A stretch of DNA of 64,000 bases from positions 1,302,001 to 1,366,000 of the forward strand of contig OX637803.1 in NCBI GenBank assembly GCA_951802425.1, in the 5' to 3' direction. Shown here in pieces: positions 1 through 11,473 of this stretch. The notes under the pieces were generated by a model. The model had not been told where the DNA came from, made no database searches, and saw only the letters and a program-made list of their open reading frames with translations. Within the stretch, counting starts at the first letter, position 1. Every line of letters begins with the position of its first letter. The translations under genes and the position numbers were made by a program. The DNA is from Clavaria fumosa. Lineage: Eukaryota > Basidiomycota > Agaricomycetes > Agaricales > Clavariaceae.

Positions 1-493
1 TTTTTGAGCTTGCCGAATGGGCGAGCGCGGCGTTTGATTCCTAGGCGATATATTCTTTCGGCCTCAGAAGCGCTTGGGAATTGATGAGTCGTGGAACGCC
101 CAATGAAGCCAAGAATTTGAGCACTCACAGCTTCTCCTTTTCCAGTACTTTGGTGTATTGTTCGTACAATAAACAAAAGGAGGTCCCGATGTTATTCTCC
201 ACCAGAAACGAGTATACCGTTACAGGATCGTCGACCAAATTCGCGTACATTATCCATAAATCCAGGTACCTTCGGGTTCCCTTGTAGCCGTCATCGTCTT
301 TAAATTGCCTGGTGGTTTCTTCGAGAAGGTCAAGCAAGCCAGAATCAGGATCATCAAAGCTGTAGTTGCTGATTATCCACTGCACGAATTGCTCGTAGGC
401 TGCAAGGGGATCCTCGTCCTCATCTAGAGCAGTGGAAATAGCGGCTTTGTGTCTCTGACGCTCGCTTTCAAGCTCCACAAGTCGTTGTGCCAT
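1..493 (-). CDS. MadBub / Mad3-BUB1 family spindle checkpoint protein, N-terminal part (runs off window)
   Basis: This encodes the N-terminal Mad3/BUB1 homology region 1, a TPR-like fold that binds the kinetochore scaffold Knl1 or the Mad2-Cdc20 complex in the spindle assembly checkpoint. Seen directly: the segment AAYEQFVQWIISNYSFDDPD, then GLLDLLEETTRQF, RYLDLWIMYANLVDDP, and after an intron (GTGAGT donor at 128, acceptor AAG ending at 73) the phase-correct continuation ASEAERIYRLGIKRRARPFG, a hallmark of this domain. The first in-frame ATG is at 493; the extension upstream of it has no ATG. No KEN box is visible N-terminal to the domain, unlike typical Mad3/BubR1, so an upstream exon may be missing or this is Bub1-like. 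Basidiomycetes often keep one bifunctional gene; the kinase part would lie left of the window. Confidence 0.9.
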
Positions 494-576
494 TACACGA
501 GCCGGGGTCACGACGCTAGTAACCTTGAAGATGATCCAACCTTGACTTGGCGTTGTTCAATGAAAGACGCGCCCTA

Positions 577-586
577 ATCACGTGAT
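577..586. promoter_or_regulatory. Perfect palindromic E-box (ATCACGTGAT) upstream of MadBub
   Basis: A 10-bp palindrome with a CACGTG core lies 84 bp upstream of the predicted MadBub start. CACGTG with flanking T and A is the site bound by fungal bHLH factors such as Cbf1. The position fits a proximal promoter element, but function is inferred. Confidence 0.4.
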
Positions 587-1548
587 CAGGCCACACCCTC
601 CGATGGCTCACAATGCATACAGTCAGGCCTCAAAGGACAGCTCATTGTTACCTGGGGAGATGAGTAGATAGGGGGAAGGATGCCACATACAGTATGTTGA
701 ATAATGCATTGGTTTTGGGTCCCTTTCCAATGGGAAGCAGGAAGATTAGGAATTTCATGCATAACACATAACACTGCATTATTACAGTGTACTGAATTAC
801 AATACTGTCCGAGGTCAAGAAGTGGCCACCTAGAAGTAGAATGGCCCTGGGTGAAAATACAATGTATACTGACCTTGTGGATTGCTTGTATTAAACCATG
901 GGCACATGCCTTGATGAAAGTTTAATATATATTATATTAAACTTTCATCTAATTTTTTGGGTAGTTAGATGTAAATATAAAATAATATTACCTTATATAT
1001 TTTGTATTTTCTTTCTTGCCTTGGATATGTGAGATACAGTAAAAAATAAGTTCAACAATTTATACAATATGTGAACCATTTCTGAGACCTAAATTGAAAA
1101 TTGTTTTGCCCAATTATTTACACTGTAATAAGTCAGCCAGGCCACATGCATTATGGACTTGTCAACTGTACTTGCCAGCTGTTGAGTGAGGTGGCCAACA
1201 ACAAAGGGATGAGATACAGAGTTGGTCACACCACAATACGGAGTGATGATCACTCTATTGCTTCAGGCTCGTATCGAAGAAAAAAGGAATGAAATTTCCT
1301 AGAAACCTCAAGGAAATGTAACGAGGGAGGGATGACAAAGTTCGAGAGAGTGCTACAACAACGGCAGACGCTCCATCTCTCAACCCCCGAATCACAAACG
1401 CAACACATCAGGGGCGCTTATGCATTTGCCGTTCGGGGAAAAGGAGAAAGTACCCCTTCTCGCAACTCATTTGTCGTGCCATTCCTCTCCCTTTCTGTGA
1501 TCTTTCCTCTCCCACTGGTACTTTCCCTTGACCCGGTCAATCTGCGGG
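587..1548. other. Intergenic region between MadBub and PBP1
   Basis: No convincing coding sequence is seen on either strand. The stretch is AT-rich at 900-1100 and contains one near-perfect palindrome, listed separately. It holds the MadBub promoter on its left and the PBP1 3' end on its right. Confidence 0.5.
913..949. repeat. 37-bp palindrome with 17-bp arms
   Basis: GATGAAAGTTTAATATA is followed after three bases by its exact reverse complement. It could be a MITE footprint or a cruciform-forming site. No flanking target duplication was recognised. Confidence 0.6.
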
Positions 1549-4500
1549 TCATGTGTGTCCTACACCTGGCATCGGAACGGGAGGGGCCGGTCCCGTCTCA
1601 TACGGAAGCGGTGGGACATTCGGAGCCGGTGGGGGCATCATCATCGGATAGGGCACAGCATGTTGCACTGACATCGGGAATAATAATCAAATCTAGATGA
1701 GCAAATTCTTTTTGGGTATTAATGAAAGCAGTCATACGTTGTGGACTTTGGTGGTAGTATGGATGGGCATGCGCCGGAATGGGTGTCGGGGGCATCGATG
1801 GCCGTGGCGCAGCTCCATTAGTAGGATAAGCCCCGGGAGGAGGCGGTGGTGGCATGTATGCCTGTGGTGCTGTTGAACAAACACCATTTAAAAACGAAGA
1901 GCGATGCGGTAAGGCAATCGAGTAAAAGAATATGAAGCTCACGAGGCATCTGCCCCATACCGGGTGCATACATCGCTGGAGTAAATGCATGTCTGTCAGA
2001 CTGACCCATGCGACATGGTTAAAAGGCTCACGTTGACCATTGGGAGGCATAGTCGGCGGGTATGCCATAGGCTGCATAAAGTGTCCCGTGATATATCCTG
2101 TGGGTGGCCCTGGTGGCGCCATACCAGGCATCATCGGCTGCAAGATGGACAACGGCGTCAAAATATCCATTACTCATTCCTCGAATTATAACAGGGAAGA
2201 AGGAAACTGTGATACGCAACTTGTCCAGGGTAGCCATAGGGGGGGTACGCATACACGTATCCCCGCGCAGCAGCTGCCGCCTGTGCTGCCTGATCGTCAT
2301 CGTATGACGGGGGCGGCATGGGCGGGGGGCCGGCTTGCATCACATGGGGAGACGGGTGCGGCTGTGCAACGGCAGGATGTTGGGGTGCAGGGGGGAACAT
2401 GAGGATATGGCGTTTGCCGTGATATGGCCACGTAGAGCCTAATGGGGTGAGATGGTCCACAACATTAGATCAAAAGATGGAAAAACGATGAGGTTTAACA
2501 AAGGACGCACCGACGGAAGAGGCCTCGGGCACCTTGTTGTGCCTGAATGGGTTGAAGTCGTCCTTAAAGTTGATCGGCGTGCTACGCTTGACTCGGGGAC
2601 CGAAGAACAGATTGGGCGTCGCGGACTGCTGCTTGCGAGAAAGGGAAAGAACCATCGTATCATTATAGCTACCACCACGAACAATGAATTGAGCTGGTTG
2701 AAACCTACCGCCGAATCCAGAGGCTTCACTTTCGGAGACAACGTCAAGGCCGCTGTGTGCGGAGAGCTCCCGCCCTTCGTATCAAGAATCAGTCAGTGCT
2801 GCACGGCCATACAAGAGAATAAATACTCACTACAGGATTGAACGCTTTGGCCGTTGGGTTAGGCCTAAATGAGGAGGCATTGATATTGAGCCTATTCACG
2901 TTCACACTCATGCTCTCGGCTTTGTTGCCATGATTATTGTTGCTGCCGCTATTGTTTTTCGCCACCGAAGGCCCTGGGGAAGACATAGGCGGTCCAGAAG
3001 CCGACGATCCACCCGTCATCTGACTCGACAGAGTCGGGACGTTCCCAGACGACTGCGGCCCGCTGCCCCCAGCACCTGCAGTCAATGGTGCCGCAATAGG
3101 ACGCTGCCTGGTTCCCTTGAACGGTGGGATGGGCTGGATATACATACTAATCCCCGCCTTGCCCGTCTTCATGCCCCCTCCGGCCCCGACGCCACCAGGA
3201 GAGAGTCCGGACCGCGTCGGGGTGCCAGACGCCGTTTTCATCGGGACAGGTTTAGAGCGCAGGTCCACGCCCTTCATCACAGCAGCCGTCCCGACTGACG
3301 GGCGCGTCCCCGACGACGACCCTGACGCGCCGATGGCTCGTGCCTGCGCAGACGCCGCGTCCTTGCTGGACTTCTCCTTGATCTGCCGCTGCTTTTCTTC
3401 GTCCTTGGCCAGTATCGGGACAAGGTCATCCGGGATCGGCTTGTTTAACTAGGTTGTAAAGGTTAAAACCAAGACAAGTGCTTATCCTCCAAAGGGTGGC
3501 ACCTTGAAACTTTGGCTAAATTTAACCAACTCAGCCATACGCTTGTCCATCTCACTCTTGAACAGAGCTTGCTTCTTCTGCGTTAATCTCTGCTTCTCAT
3601 TCGTCACAAAATCACGGAACGCGGGCAACGGATCGGCTGGGGGCTTTACCCAGAAAAGCGCATGTCAGGCAAGAAAATGAACACGGCACCTTCGTTCGCA
3701 CCTTGTTGGCGGCGTTCGCACTCGTGTTCGCACCAGCACTGGCAGTTGCGCCTGTGCCCGTGCCCGGTGTCGATGTGGTCGTAGGTGCGGCCGAGCGTGG
3801 TCCTGGACTGGCGCCATCCGGACCATTCACGGAAAGAATGGGAATCTCCTGCTTCCCAGGGGATACCGCGACAGCAGGTTGCTGCGCAGGAGCGGGAGTG
3901 CCAGTCTTGCGCGCAGCCGGGGGCACGTACGCGCCGGGTCCCCGAACGACGGCTCCGAATCTGTCAACGTGACTTGGCTTTACGCTTTTGGTAGGTGGGA
4001 CCGTTTGCTCACCTCTGCTCTTCGTCTAGACCTGTGTCGTCGACGATCATATTTCTTTCCTCCGCGACGTGTGGATTGCTCGTGGCCGCCTACGACACAA
4101 AATACCACGAGTCTGAGCAATTCGACGACCTTGATAGAACCAAAAAACCACTGCACCCCAATGATCTCATCCGCAAGCTTCTGGGCCTTCTTCTCCTTGG
4201 CTTTGAAGTCCGCACTCGAGCGGTCAAGCTTGGTGGTGTACACGTCCTCGTCGAAACTAGCCTTGACGCCGAACAGCTGCTCGTTCACAGCGAACTGGTC
4301 CCACGCGGTGCTGCCCGCGGTCGCACCCGCACCAAACGTCACTTCGTCTCTCTGTGGCAGGGCATGTGTGCCCGGTCCCGCGCCGCCACCAGCGGCAGCC
4401 ACACTCGGGGCGCCCGTGCTCACGGTGGCCGCAGGCACAGGGACGGTGGGCTCTGCAGTGGGCCCAGCCTGCCATGCTTGCAGCTCGCGATCGCGCCGCG

Positions 4501-5259
4501 GACCCGCCTTCTGGCTGATATCTGTGTCTGTTCTGAAACCTGCGGGCAAGTAGGAATAAGCGGAGGGAGATGAATGCGAAAAACACAGGTAGCGAGAGTT
4601 ATACGCACTATCACCAGCGCCATTGGGGACCCGGACGTCTGCAGGCCCAGAAGACCACGTTTCGATATTGGTAGACGCAATGAAAAGATGGTCCTTGGGT
4701 GGGGTGTCTGAGTCGTTGAGGTCCCTGACGTCCTTGATGGTAAGGCCGGTGGTGTTGCCTTCACTGTTGGTGGAGACGACCACGCCCTCGTAGCGCTGCG
4801 CGGTTTTAGTCGAGATGGTGATGGTAATGCCCTGGAAAGGGATGCCACATAGAGAGGAAGGCATAATTGGATTAGCAGGGCAAAGGGAGGATGTGTGGGA
4901 AGAGGAACAGAGAGGAAGGACGTACGGTTAGACCAGCGAGGGTCTGCAGTATGCGATCATGCGGATGGTCCGGTGTTCCAGTAGAGGGGCGAGTGCCGTT
5001 AGGATGAGACTGAGCCTGGGGTGGCCCACCGAGTGGAGGGAAGGCGCCCTGGGCGTTCGGAGAAGAAGCGCCGCTGCCAGGGGAGTAGGCAGGGGAGGGT
5101 CGTGTGGTCCATGCGGGAGCGGGGGGTCTTCTAGAACGAGACGAGAAGCAGAAAAGAGTTATTGGCGGATGTTAAGTGAGACGAGGGGTCGAATGAGGAG
5201 AGAGTAACTTACCGGGTCTCGTGAGGGGGACGTTTTGATCGTCGAGCGGGGGTTGCCAT
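1549..5259 (-). CDS. PBP1: Pbp1 / ataxin-2 ortholog (Lsm, LsmAD, PAM2), multi-exon
   Basis: An ataxin-2 family RNA-binding protein that partners poly(A)-binding protein and acts in stress granules and poly(A) control. The start at 5259 is chosen because exon 1 (5259-5213) joins exon 2 (5130-4926) and exon 3 (4831-4615) in phase to give the Lsm fold across the junction (DRILQTLAGLT then GITITISTKTAQRYEGVVVS), about residues 70-150. LsmAD follows in exon 4 (WDQFAVNEQLFGVKASFDED, about residues 225-285). Exons 5 and 6 give SNPHVAEER and RFGAVVRGPGAYVPPAARK, a family signature. The next exons give FRDFVTNEKQRL and, near residue 650, a PAM2 motif (NPTAKAFNPV) for the PABP MLLE domain. The C-terminal exons hold FFGPRVKRSTPINF, WPYHGKRHILMFPP and a long Pro/Met/Tyr-rich low-complexity tail ending in a stop at 1549. 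All introns inspected are GT-AG; the protein is about 1000 residues. No disruption was seen. Confidence 0.93.
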
Positions 5260-5901
5260 GATAGTCGTTCACAGCAAGCTCAGAGTAAGGGACGTGTATG
5301 GACGCCTTTTGGGGGCTGGAAAACAAGGCAACGGACGTATTGGGTCCCTGCGCAAAGAGAGACGGTAGCGGCGACGACGACGAGTACGACGGCGACGGAG
5401 GGGAGGAAAGGTGGGGAAAGCGGGTGAGGGGGAAAAGACGAGCGGCGTCGTTGATTTCCCGCGAGGGTTGCTTCCAGTGCGAATAAGTATCGAGCTCAGC
5501 GTTGCTCTCTGACACGGGTGAATTCCCCTTTCACCCTTCACACTTCACTATTCTGGAACGAAACATCCGCTGTTTCTCGCCGTCGTCGTCGACGACGACG
5601 TTGTCCACCTAAAATCCATGCCTGCCACCATCAATCATAACATCTTAGCACGGCGCTTAAAAAATATAACGACGAAAATCCCGAGCAAAATTGAGCGCCG
5701 CTTAGATCGGAGTTTGAATACCATTTTGGGTCTCGTCTTGCCTTATCTCGGTAAAAATGTGGAGTGCCGAGATCCAATGTATACAGCACTTCCTATAAAG
5801 AGCCCAAACAGCAAACTCTACTGAGACTTGCAGGGTAAATCTTTAAAGGCAATGGTGGACTGAATAGCACGCCCGTATATCCATTGACGGAGAGGCGGCC
5901 A
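5260..5901. other. PBP1 upstream region / CWC15 3' region
   Basis: On the minus strand 5260-5560 is pyrimidine-rich (CT runs), typical of highly expressed fungal promoters and 5' UTRs. A longer reading frame overlaps PBP1 exon 1 from an ATG at 5515, but it is out of phase with exon 2, so I treat it as leader. 5620-5900 shows no gene; it contains the CWC15 3' UTR. Confidence 0.5.
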
Positions 5902-6945
5902 TCACTTCACGTGTATTATTAGATGAGATAGAAATGAATACGTCGTGTCCCTCACCTTGATGAACTTGGCCATGAATTTCCTGAGGGGGAAAAGATTGTG
6001 AGACTGGATAATGCGAGTCAGAAAAATTAGGACCGCACTTGTGGAATTCGGTCCTTAATAAATCGTTGACGAAGTGTCCTGAAGGCTTATCCTTGGATCC
6101 CATTGCTTGATTCTTGAATATTAAATCTAAGAAGACGAGTCAACAGTCTCAAAAACCATTCATGAAAATCAAAAGATCAGCACTCACCGTCATCCCACCG
6201 CTTTTTCACTGCAAACGTCCCAGGAACGGTCGTGTCCACGCCCCGTGGCGTCTGCTGCCCCAGCGCCGCTGCCAAGTTAAGAAGCGGGTTCGCTGTTGCA
6301 ATCTCCGCCTCCCGTTTCTGTGACTGCTCCGCATCCTGCCGTGCCTTCTCCAATGTCCGTTCGCGTCTAATTTTGTCCAACTCACGCAGCAATTCTGCGA
6401 TGTCACCCTCGTCGTCTTCGTCATCATCGTCTTCGTCGTCATCGTTGTTTGAGTCGTTCATGTCGCCCCCGGCCTTCCCTCCGTAGGTAGCGCCCTCTGA
6501 TTCCTTCCTTTCGTCATTCCCCGCAGCGCGGCCTTGATCTCGTCCCGCTTCTTTTCTTCCTCCTTCCTCACCGTCATCGTCCTTGTCAAGGTCCAATGCC
6601 TGTTGCAAAAGCTTCCTCCGCTTAGCAGCAGCATCCTCCTCACCGGATGGATGCTCGAGCATAGCAACAGATTTGCCCTCGGCCTTGCGTTTTCTAAACT
6701 GCGCCTCCTTCTCAGCCTGCAGAAGCTCAGCACGCAGGTCCCGTTTCTGCACGTCGGCCATGGAAGTCTGCCCCGGTTGCCTTGGGTAACCCCGACGTCA
6801 ATGCAAGTCAGTATTGGGGACGTTGTACGTACCTAAATTTGAGCTTTGTGTGGGCGGCCATGTCCCGCACAGAGTACTGCCTCGACCCGCCTTTGACATC
6901 CTTCGCCTGCGCCGGGTCCCATGTCGGTCTGTGTGCTGTCGACAT
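5902..6945 (-). CDS. CWC15: Cwc15/Cwf15 spliceosome NineTeen-complex-associated protein
   Basis: A small, intrinsically disordered spliceosomal protein of the Cwf15/Cwc15 (AD002) family, found with Prp19/Cdc5 in activated spliceosomes in the nucleus. The start at 6945 begins MSTAHRPTWDPAQ, followed by GGSRQYSVRDMAAHTKLKFR, the conserved N-terminus. A GTACGT donor follows and exon 2 continues QPGQTSMADVQKRDLRAELL. The middle is a long Asp/Glu-rich acidic tract (about residues 110-150) and the family C-terminal block appears across two more introns: KKRWDDD, then LIFKNQAM, then FVNDLLRTEFHKKFMAKFIK. The final stop is uncertain: I read through to TGA at 5902, but an extra intron at GTGAGG just after FIK is possible. 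It is transcribed away from the RBR gene on its right. Confidence 0.92.
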
Positions 6946-7110
6946 TTGCCCAAGTCGAAAGCCCTTCTTGCACGTGACGACTCGCGTAGAGATTGTGAGT
7001 CAATGTGACAGTGTCACGCTAAACATGTGCCTGGTGGTGGACACACGGCTTGGCAGGACTCAAAACCTGATCTTGTTATATTTTTTTTCTGCGCATCACA
7101 TGGAATGTGA
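6946..7110. promoter_or_regulatory. 165-bp divergent promoter shared by CWC15 and the RBR ligase
   Basis: Only 165 bp separate the two start codons, so both genes must use this segment. It contains a CACGTGA E-box at 6971-6977 (the same core as upstream of MadBub) and an AT/T-rich tract (TTATATTTTTTTT) just before the RBR start. Confidence 0.7.
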
Positions 7111-10100
7111 ATGGACGTAATCGACCTCTGCTCCTCCTCGCCTAGCAAGTCCATCTATGACCTCGACTTCGTCGACGCCAACGAGGACGACGGTCGTCTT
7201 TTCCGTATGGCGGCGCCCCCCTTTATGAACACGAGGGCAAAACCAGGGCCTAGCACGGCGGGCGCTAGCACTAGCACTAGCACCAGCGGCGCGCAACAAA
7301 GACGTCCGTTCCCCATGCAGTTCTTCAACGATGACAACGCTGCTTATGACGAGGAGGACGTCGCTGCGGCTGCGGTTGCTGGTCCCTCTGCCAGGCCGGA
7401 CCACTTGAAGCCCCTTCGAGTGAACGGCCACGCGCACCCGTACGCGTCTACGTCGACTGTCTTTACAGTCAAGCCCACAATTGTCGCCGCTGCGACCAAT
7501 GATCCCACCCGCATCGCACTCTCAGACGACCGTGCCCATTCGCAAGCGGTTCCCCCTGCACCCGCCAACACTACCGCGGCCCCTAATCCTTCCATTACCA
7601 TCGAACATGAGGACAATGAGGACGACGCAGGCGTGTACCTTGCACGCGTGCTCGAGGTCCTCCCCGACGCAGACCCCGAGCACGTGCTTCGCCTCCTGGA
7701 GCAACAGTTCTCCGTCTACCGACGTTCCGTCGTCGATGTCGTTGTCAATCTCCTCTTTGAGAACCCAGGCTACCCTAGGATTGACCGCAGCAACAAAGGA
7801 AAGCGTAAACGTGACGAGGCCGATGATGACACTGGACTCGGCCGCAGAGACGGTCCGGCACCCGCTGAGATAAGTTACATGGACGTGAACAGGCCTTACA
7901 ATGGAGGACCCCATTATTTCGATCTGAGCTTGGTACTTTCCAGTTCTCGTCTTTTTCTTATTTGTGCGCCTCTCCTGATCAGGCGCACCGTGTAGAACCG
8001 GCTTTTCCTCGACTTCCCGTACATTCCCAAGTTGCACATTCGCCACACCTTCTCCATCCACAACCGTCTGTATGCGCCCACGTACTTCGCCCTTGCAGAG
8101 CAGGCAAAGCGGCCCATCCTCCCGTACACACCCAAAACCCAAAGGTCGCGCGTCACTGGCAAGGGCAAGGCCAGAGAGGACGCTATCTTTGAGGAGGAGC
8201 GGCGGTGGGTGCTCCTCCAGCTCGCCAAGCTCGACAACGCCCATCCTCGGAGCGATACGAAGTCTGCCGAAGATTCTAAAAATGACGATGATGGCGAAGA
8301 TCCGGATGGGATTGAGTGTGGCTGTTGTTTCTCAACTTACCGCTTTGTATGTTGTTTCCTCTCTCCCCTTCCTCGTTCCACAGCTAGCTCACGACGAATG
8401 CTTGTACATATACAGGATAGGATGATTCAATGCCCTGAGGCGCACCTCTTCTGCAAGTCATGCATGGTCTCGTATGCCGAGACGAAGCTGGGTGCGCACG
8501 ACGCATCGATCGTATGCATGGACCAGTCCGGGTGCCTCGTACCCTTCTCGCGGTCTGAGCTCGTGCGTTTCCTCACGCCGAAGCTGCTCGAGCTGTACGA
8601 GCGCGTGACGCAGCGCCGCGACATCGAGGCCGCTGGCCTCGAGGGTCTCGAAGAATGCCCGTTCTGCGAGTACAAGGTTGTCATGGATGTCGCTATTGAG
8701 GGCGAGCGCCTATTCCGGTGTCAGAGCGAGGAGTGCGGCAAGGTCAGCTGTCGTGTGTGCAAGAAGCTGGTGAGCGTGCTTCCCCTGGGAGAGTTTGCGT
8801 GTTTCTGATTGCGATGGTGTTAGGATCATTTGCCCAAGAGCTGTAAAGGTGAGAGCGGCTGAAATCAATCCTTTTGCATGTTGCCTTCTTAAGTGAAACT
8901 TGACAGAGGCTGAGAAGGATAAGGAGCTGGACAGGGATCATGTCGTTGAGGAGGCAATGAGTTGCGTTTATCTGCTCTGTCTGAAACGAAGAAATTCAAT
9001 ATCCATTCCTACCCAGCGTCAGCGCTCAAGCGCAACTGTCCTGCGTGTGGTAAAGGTAGCTCTGGTTTCCTTTTTTGCCTCAAGCTACTCACAACGTTCG
9101 TAGCATTTATCAAGGAAAGCGGCGTGCGTGTTATTAGCTCATTTCATCCACAATCAAACCTCATCATATTGTGCTTGACGACAGTGCAACAAGATGACGT
9201 GTCCCAACTGCTATACTATGTCCTGTTATGTTTGCAGAAAAATTGTCGCGGGTTACGATCATTTCGTGTGTCACTCTTACCGACCCTTTGGGGTAGAATT
9301 AAAAACCTCATCAATGTCAACCACTGCAGGTCCGTCAGGATATGCCCGTAGCGACTCAAGCTGGTAAATGTGTGTTGTGGGACTCAGTGGATCAGCGGCA
9401 TGATACCGAGGTCAGTTTTCCTCCCCAACTCCTCCCCTCCTTTCCTCCGTCTCGAACATCACTCACAGTACAGCACCAGGTGAAGGCTGCGGCTACGCGC
9501 GCACTGGAAGAGTACAAACGCGCACACCCAGATATGGACGAGCAAATGTTCAAAACCGATCTGCCTGTACGTCCGCAAGCCCAAAACCCTCCGCTTCAGG
9601 CCCAGCATGTTCCCCACCCCCACATGCACCTCCCTGGTGCCGCACTCTTGCAAGGTCGGCACGGGCCGCCCGTGTTCCCACACCCACACCCGCACCCGCA
9701 CCCCGCCGCGCCACCTCACTTACACCATCCACCACCACCGCCGCGACCACCTCCAGCGCCCCTCCACGTCTTTCACGGTGGCCGACGCGCGGCGCAAGCG
9801 CACGCGAACGTGCATGACGTCATGGTGCAGGCGCAAGCACACATTCACGGTCTTCCATTGGCAGGTCGTCTAGTGGCGGACCCTCCGACTGCGGATCTTC
9901 CGGTGGCGGACCATTCTGTGGCGGGTCTCGCACTGCCGGGTCGTGCAGGTGCAGGTCTCGCACCGCCAGGCCATACAAGAGGTTTTCCACTAGGGCATGC
10001 AGGGGCAGGTCTTCCACTTGTAGCTCGTCCAGGAGCGGGTCTTCCACTTCCGGGTCGCGAAGGGGCAGGTCTTCTGCTACCAGATCGTCCAGATGCAGGC

Positions 10101-10550
10101 CTTCCACTTCCGGGTCGTGAAGGGGCAGGTATTCCACTACCAGGCCGTCCAGTTACGGGTCATCCATTAGCAGTGGCGCCACGAGCACTACAAGTGCCTA
10201 TCCCAACACATGTACATGCTGCCGGTGTGCCTGCTCTAGCGCCAGCGCATGTGCATGCCGCCCCTGCTCTTCCGTTACCGCCGATCCATGTCGTCCACGC
10301 GCCTGCGGCACCGCCAGCACATGCTCGGCATGAGGATGCCCTCGGTCGACCAGCGAGGGCGCAAAGGCAAGCAAATGTCCACGCTCAGCCAGCCCATGCT
10401 GCGCGGACAGGTAGACACACTCGAGCACGACAGGTTGCGCCGCCGCTGCCGCCGCCTGGGATAGGAGGCGAACCAGTGGCACCCCGCGTGCAAGCTGCTC
10501 CACTTCTGCCAGCAGTGCGCGCTCCAGCTGCAAAGAGAAGACGGCTGTAA
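7111..10550 (+). CDS. RNF216/TRIAD3-like RBR E3 ubiquitin ligase with Pro/Ala/His-rich C-terminus
   Basis: An RBR-type ubiquitin ligase. Exon 1 (7111-7932) holds a disordered N-terminus and a short helical region (VLEVLPDADPEHVLRLLEQQ). RING1 runs across an intron: GIECGCCFSTYRF, then DRMIQCPEAHLFCKSC. IBR is LEECPFCEYKVVMDV ... ERLFRCQSEECGKVSCRVC with DHLPKSCKEAEKDKE in the next exon. RING2 is built from three exons: EEAMTSALKRNCPACGK, AFIKESG, then CNKMTCPNCYTMSCYVCRK; the cysteine of the GCNKM motif is the expected catalytic thioester residue. The order and the DHxxxxC / GYDHF signatures match RNF216. Introns seen include 7933-7995, 8347-8415 and 8770-8823. The last exons give KCVLWDSVDQRHDTEV, then VKAAATRALEEYKRAHPDMD, then about 330 residues of Pro/Ala/His/Gly-rich sequence with GLPLPGREGAG-type repeats, ending in KRRRL, a possible nuclear signal. 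Confidence 0.88.
9880..10160 (+). repeat. Coding minisatellite in the RBR ligase C-terminus
   Basis: Degenerate repeats of about 30-33 bp with the core TTCCACTTCCGGGTCGCGAAGGGGCAGG encode repeats of the type GxPLPGREGAG. Reading frame is kept throughout, suggesting in-frame expansion by slippage or unequal exchange. Confidence 0.7.
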
Positions 10551-11274
10551 ACTGGACCCATGTGAAAAAAATTGGCGCAGCTGATGGCATCGACGACGCT
10601 TCATGGATTCACCCAGTTCATCCAAACGTCCGAACTTGGGCCCACTCCAAATGATGCAAGTGATTATTATCAACCTCATTCACAACATCGAAACACTGCC
10701 GTCTGATATGGCGTTTCTGGAGGGGTCCCTTCGTACATATAATGTAGATAAGATAACAGTGTACATCATGACAGCGACGACCACTCTTATTCCATTGATG
10801 GCTGTCTCTTGTCCACAATGGAAGACACCCGTTTTGCCGAGTGTCCGACGGAACGAGCTCCAAGTCCCGCCTTGAGTTGTTGTCTCCTTGGCTAGAGTAA
10901 GCAGAGGAAGAATGACCAAGCAGGAACTACTAGTCGTCCAGCTTCGTCTCACTGGGGAACTAAGAGGTTGGGGTGAGAAATGAGAGTTAGCTCAACTCAG
11001 AAGTCAAAGGTCAGACCCAGCTGCTGGGTGGGTGGGGTGACTTCAGATGTTAGTTCTGTTAGGTTATGAGTGATAACTCTGGGGTGTTAAATTATACTGT
11101 GATTACTTTGGGATGGGTGGGTGGGTTAGTGAAAACAAGTGAGTTTGAGTAATGAGGGTGTGTGCTAGTCATCAGGAAATTGTACAAAAACTTTACAACT
11201 TTTTTTACTTTCTCAAGTAAAAAAGCCAAAAAGTGAATAAGTTTCTTTTGTAACAACCACTCATTGAAGAAAGG
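10551..11274. other. Transition from gene island to repeat region
   Basis: No supported gene. 10551-10900 is the RBR 3' flank. From about 10980 base composition shifts to CpG-poor, TG/CA-rich sequence. Confidence 0.5.
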
Positions 11275-11455
11275 TGTTAGGGCCTGTCCCATCTTGTAAA
11301 TAATACTGAAGGTCAATTTGTTGGTGACTGGTCCTGTGAACTTGCTAAGACCAATCAATTGAGAATACTCAGTCCTGGAAGGTTGCAAAAACATTTGATG
11401 AAGTATAGAAACAGAAAAAGACAAGTTGAGGAGAAAGAGATGTTGCTGAGCAGTA
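11275..11455 (+). repeat. Family C LTR, terminal fragment
   Basis: Starts TGTTAGGGCCTGTCCCATCT like the full family C LTRs at 43899 and 55862 and follows them (GACTTGTTGGTGAC, GCTAAGACCAATCAA) for about 180 bp, then stops shortly before the foldback element at 11474. Truncated remnant; the strand given is that of the repeat as displayed. Confidence 0.75.
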
Positions 11456-11473
11456 GTACTGAATCAAATATTA

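Noticed and set aside
5159..5515. A longer N-terminus for Pbp1 starting at 5515
   Set aside because: Splicing its end to exon 2 gives the wrong phase, while the ATG at 5259 joins exon 2 and the Lsm domain in frame.
9459..10137. Minus-strand frames opposite the RBR C-terminus
   Set aside because: Shadows of the repeat-rich coding strand.
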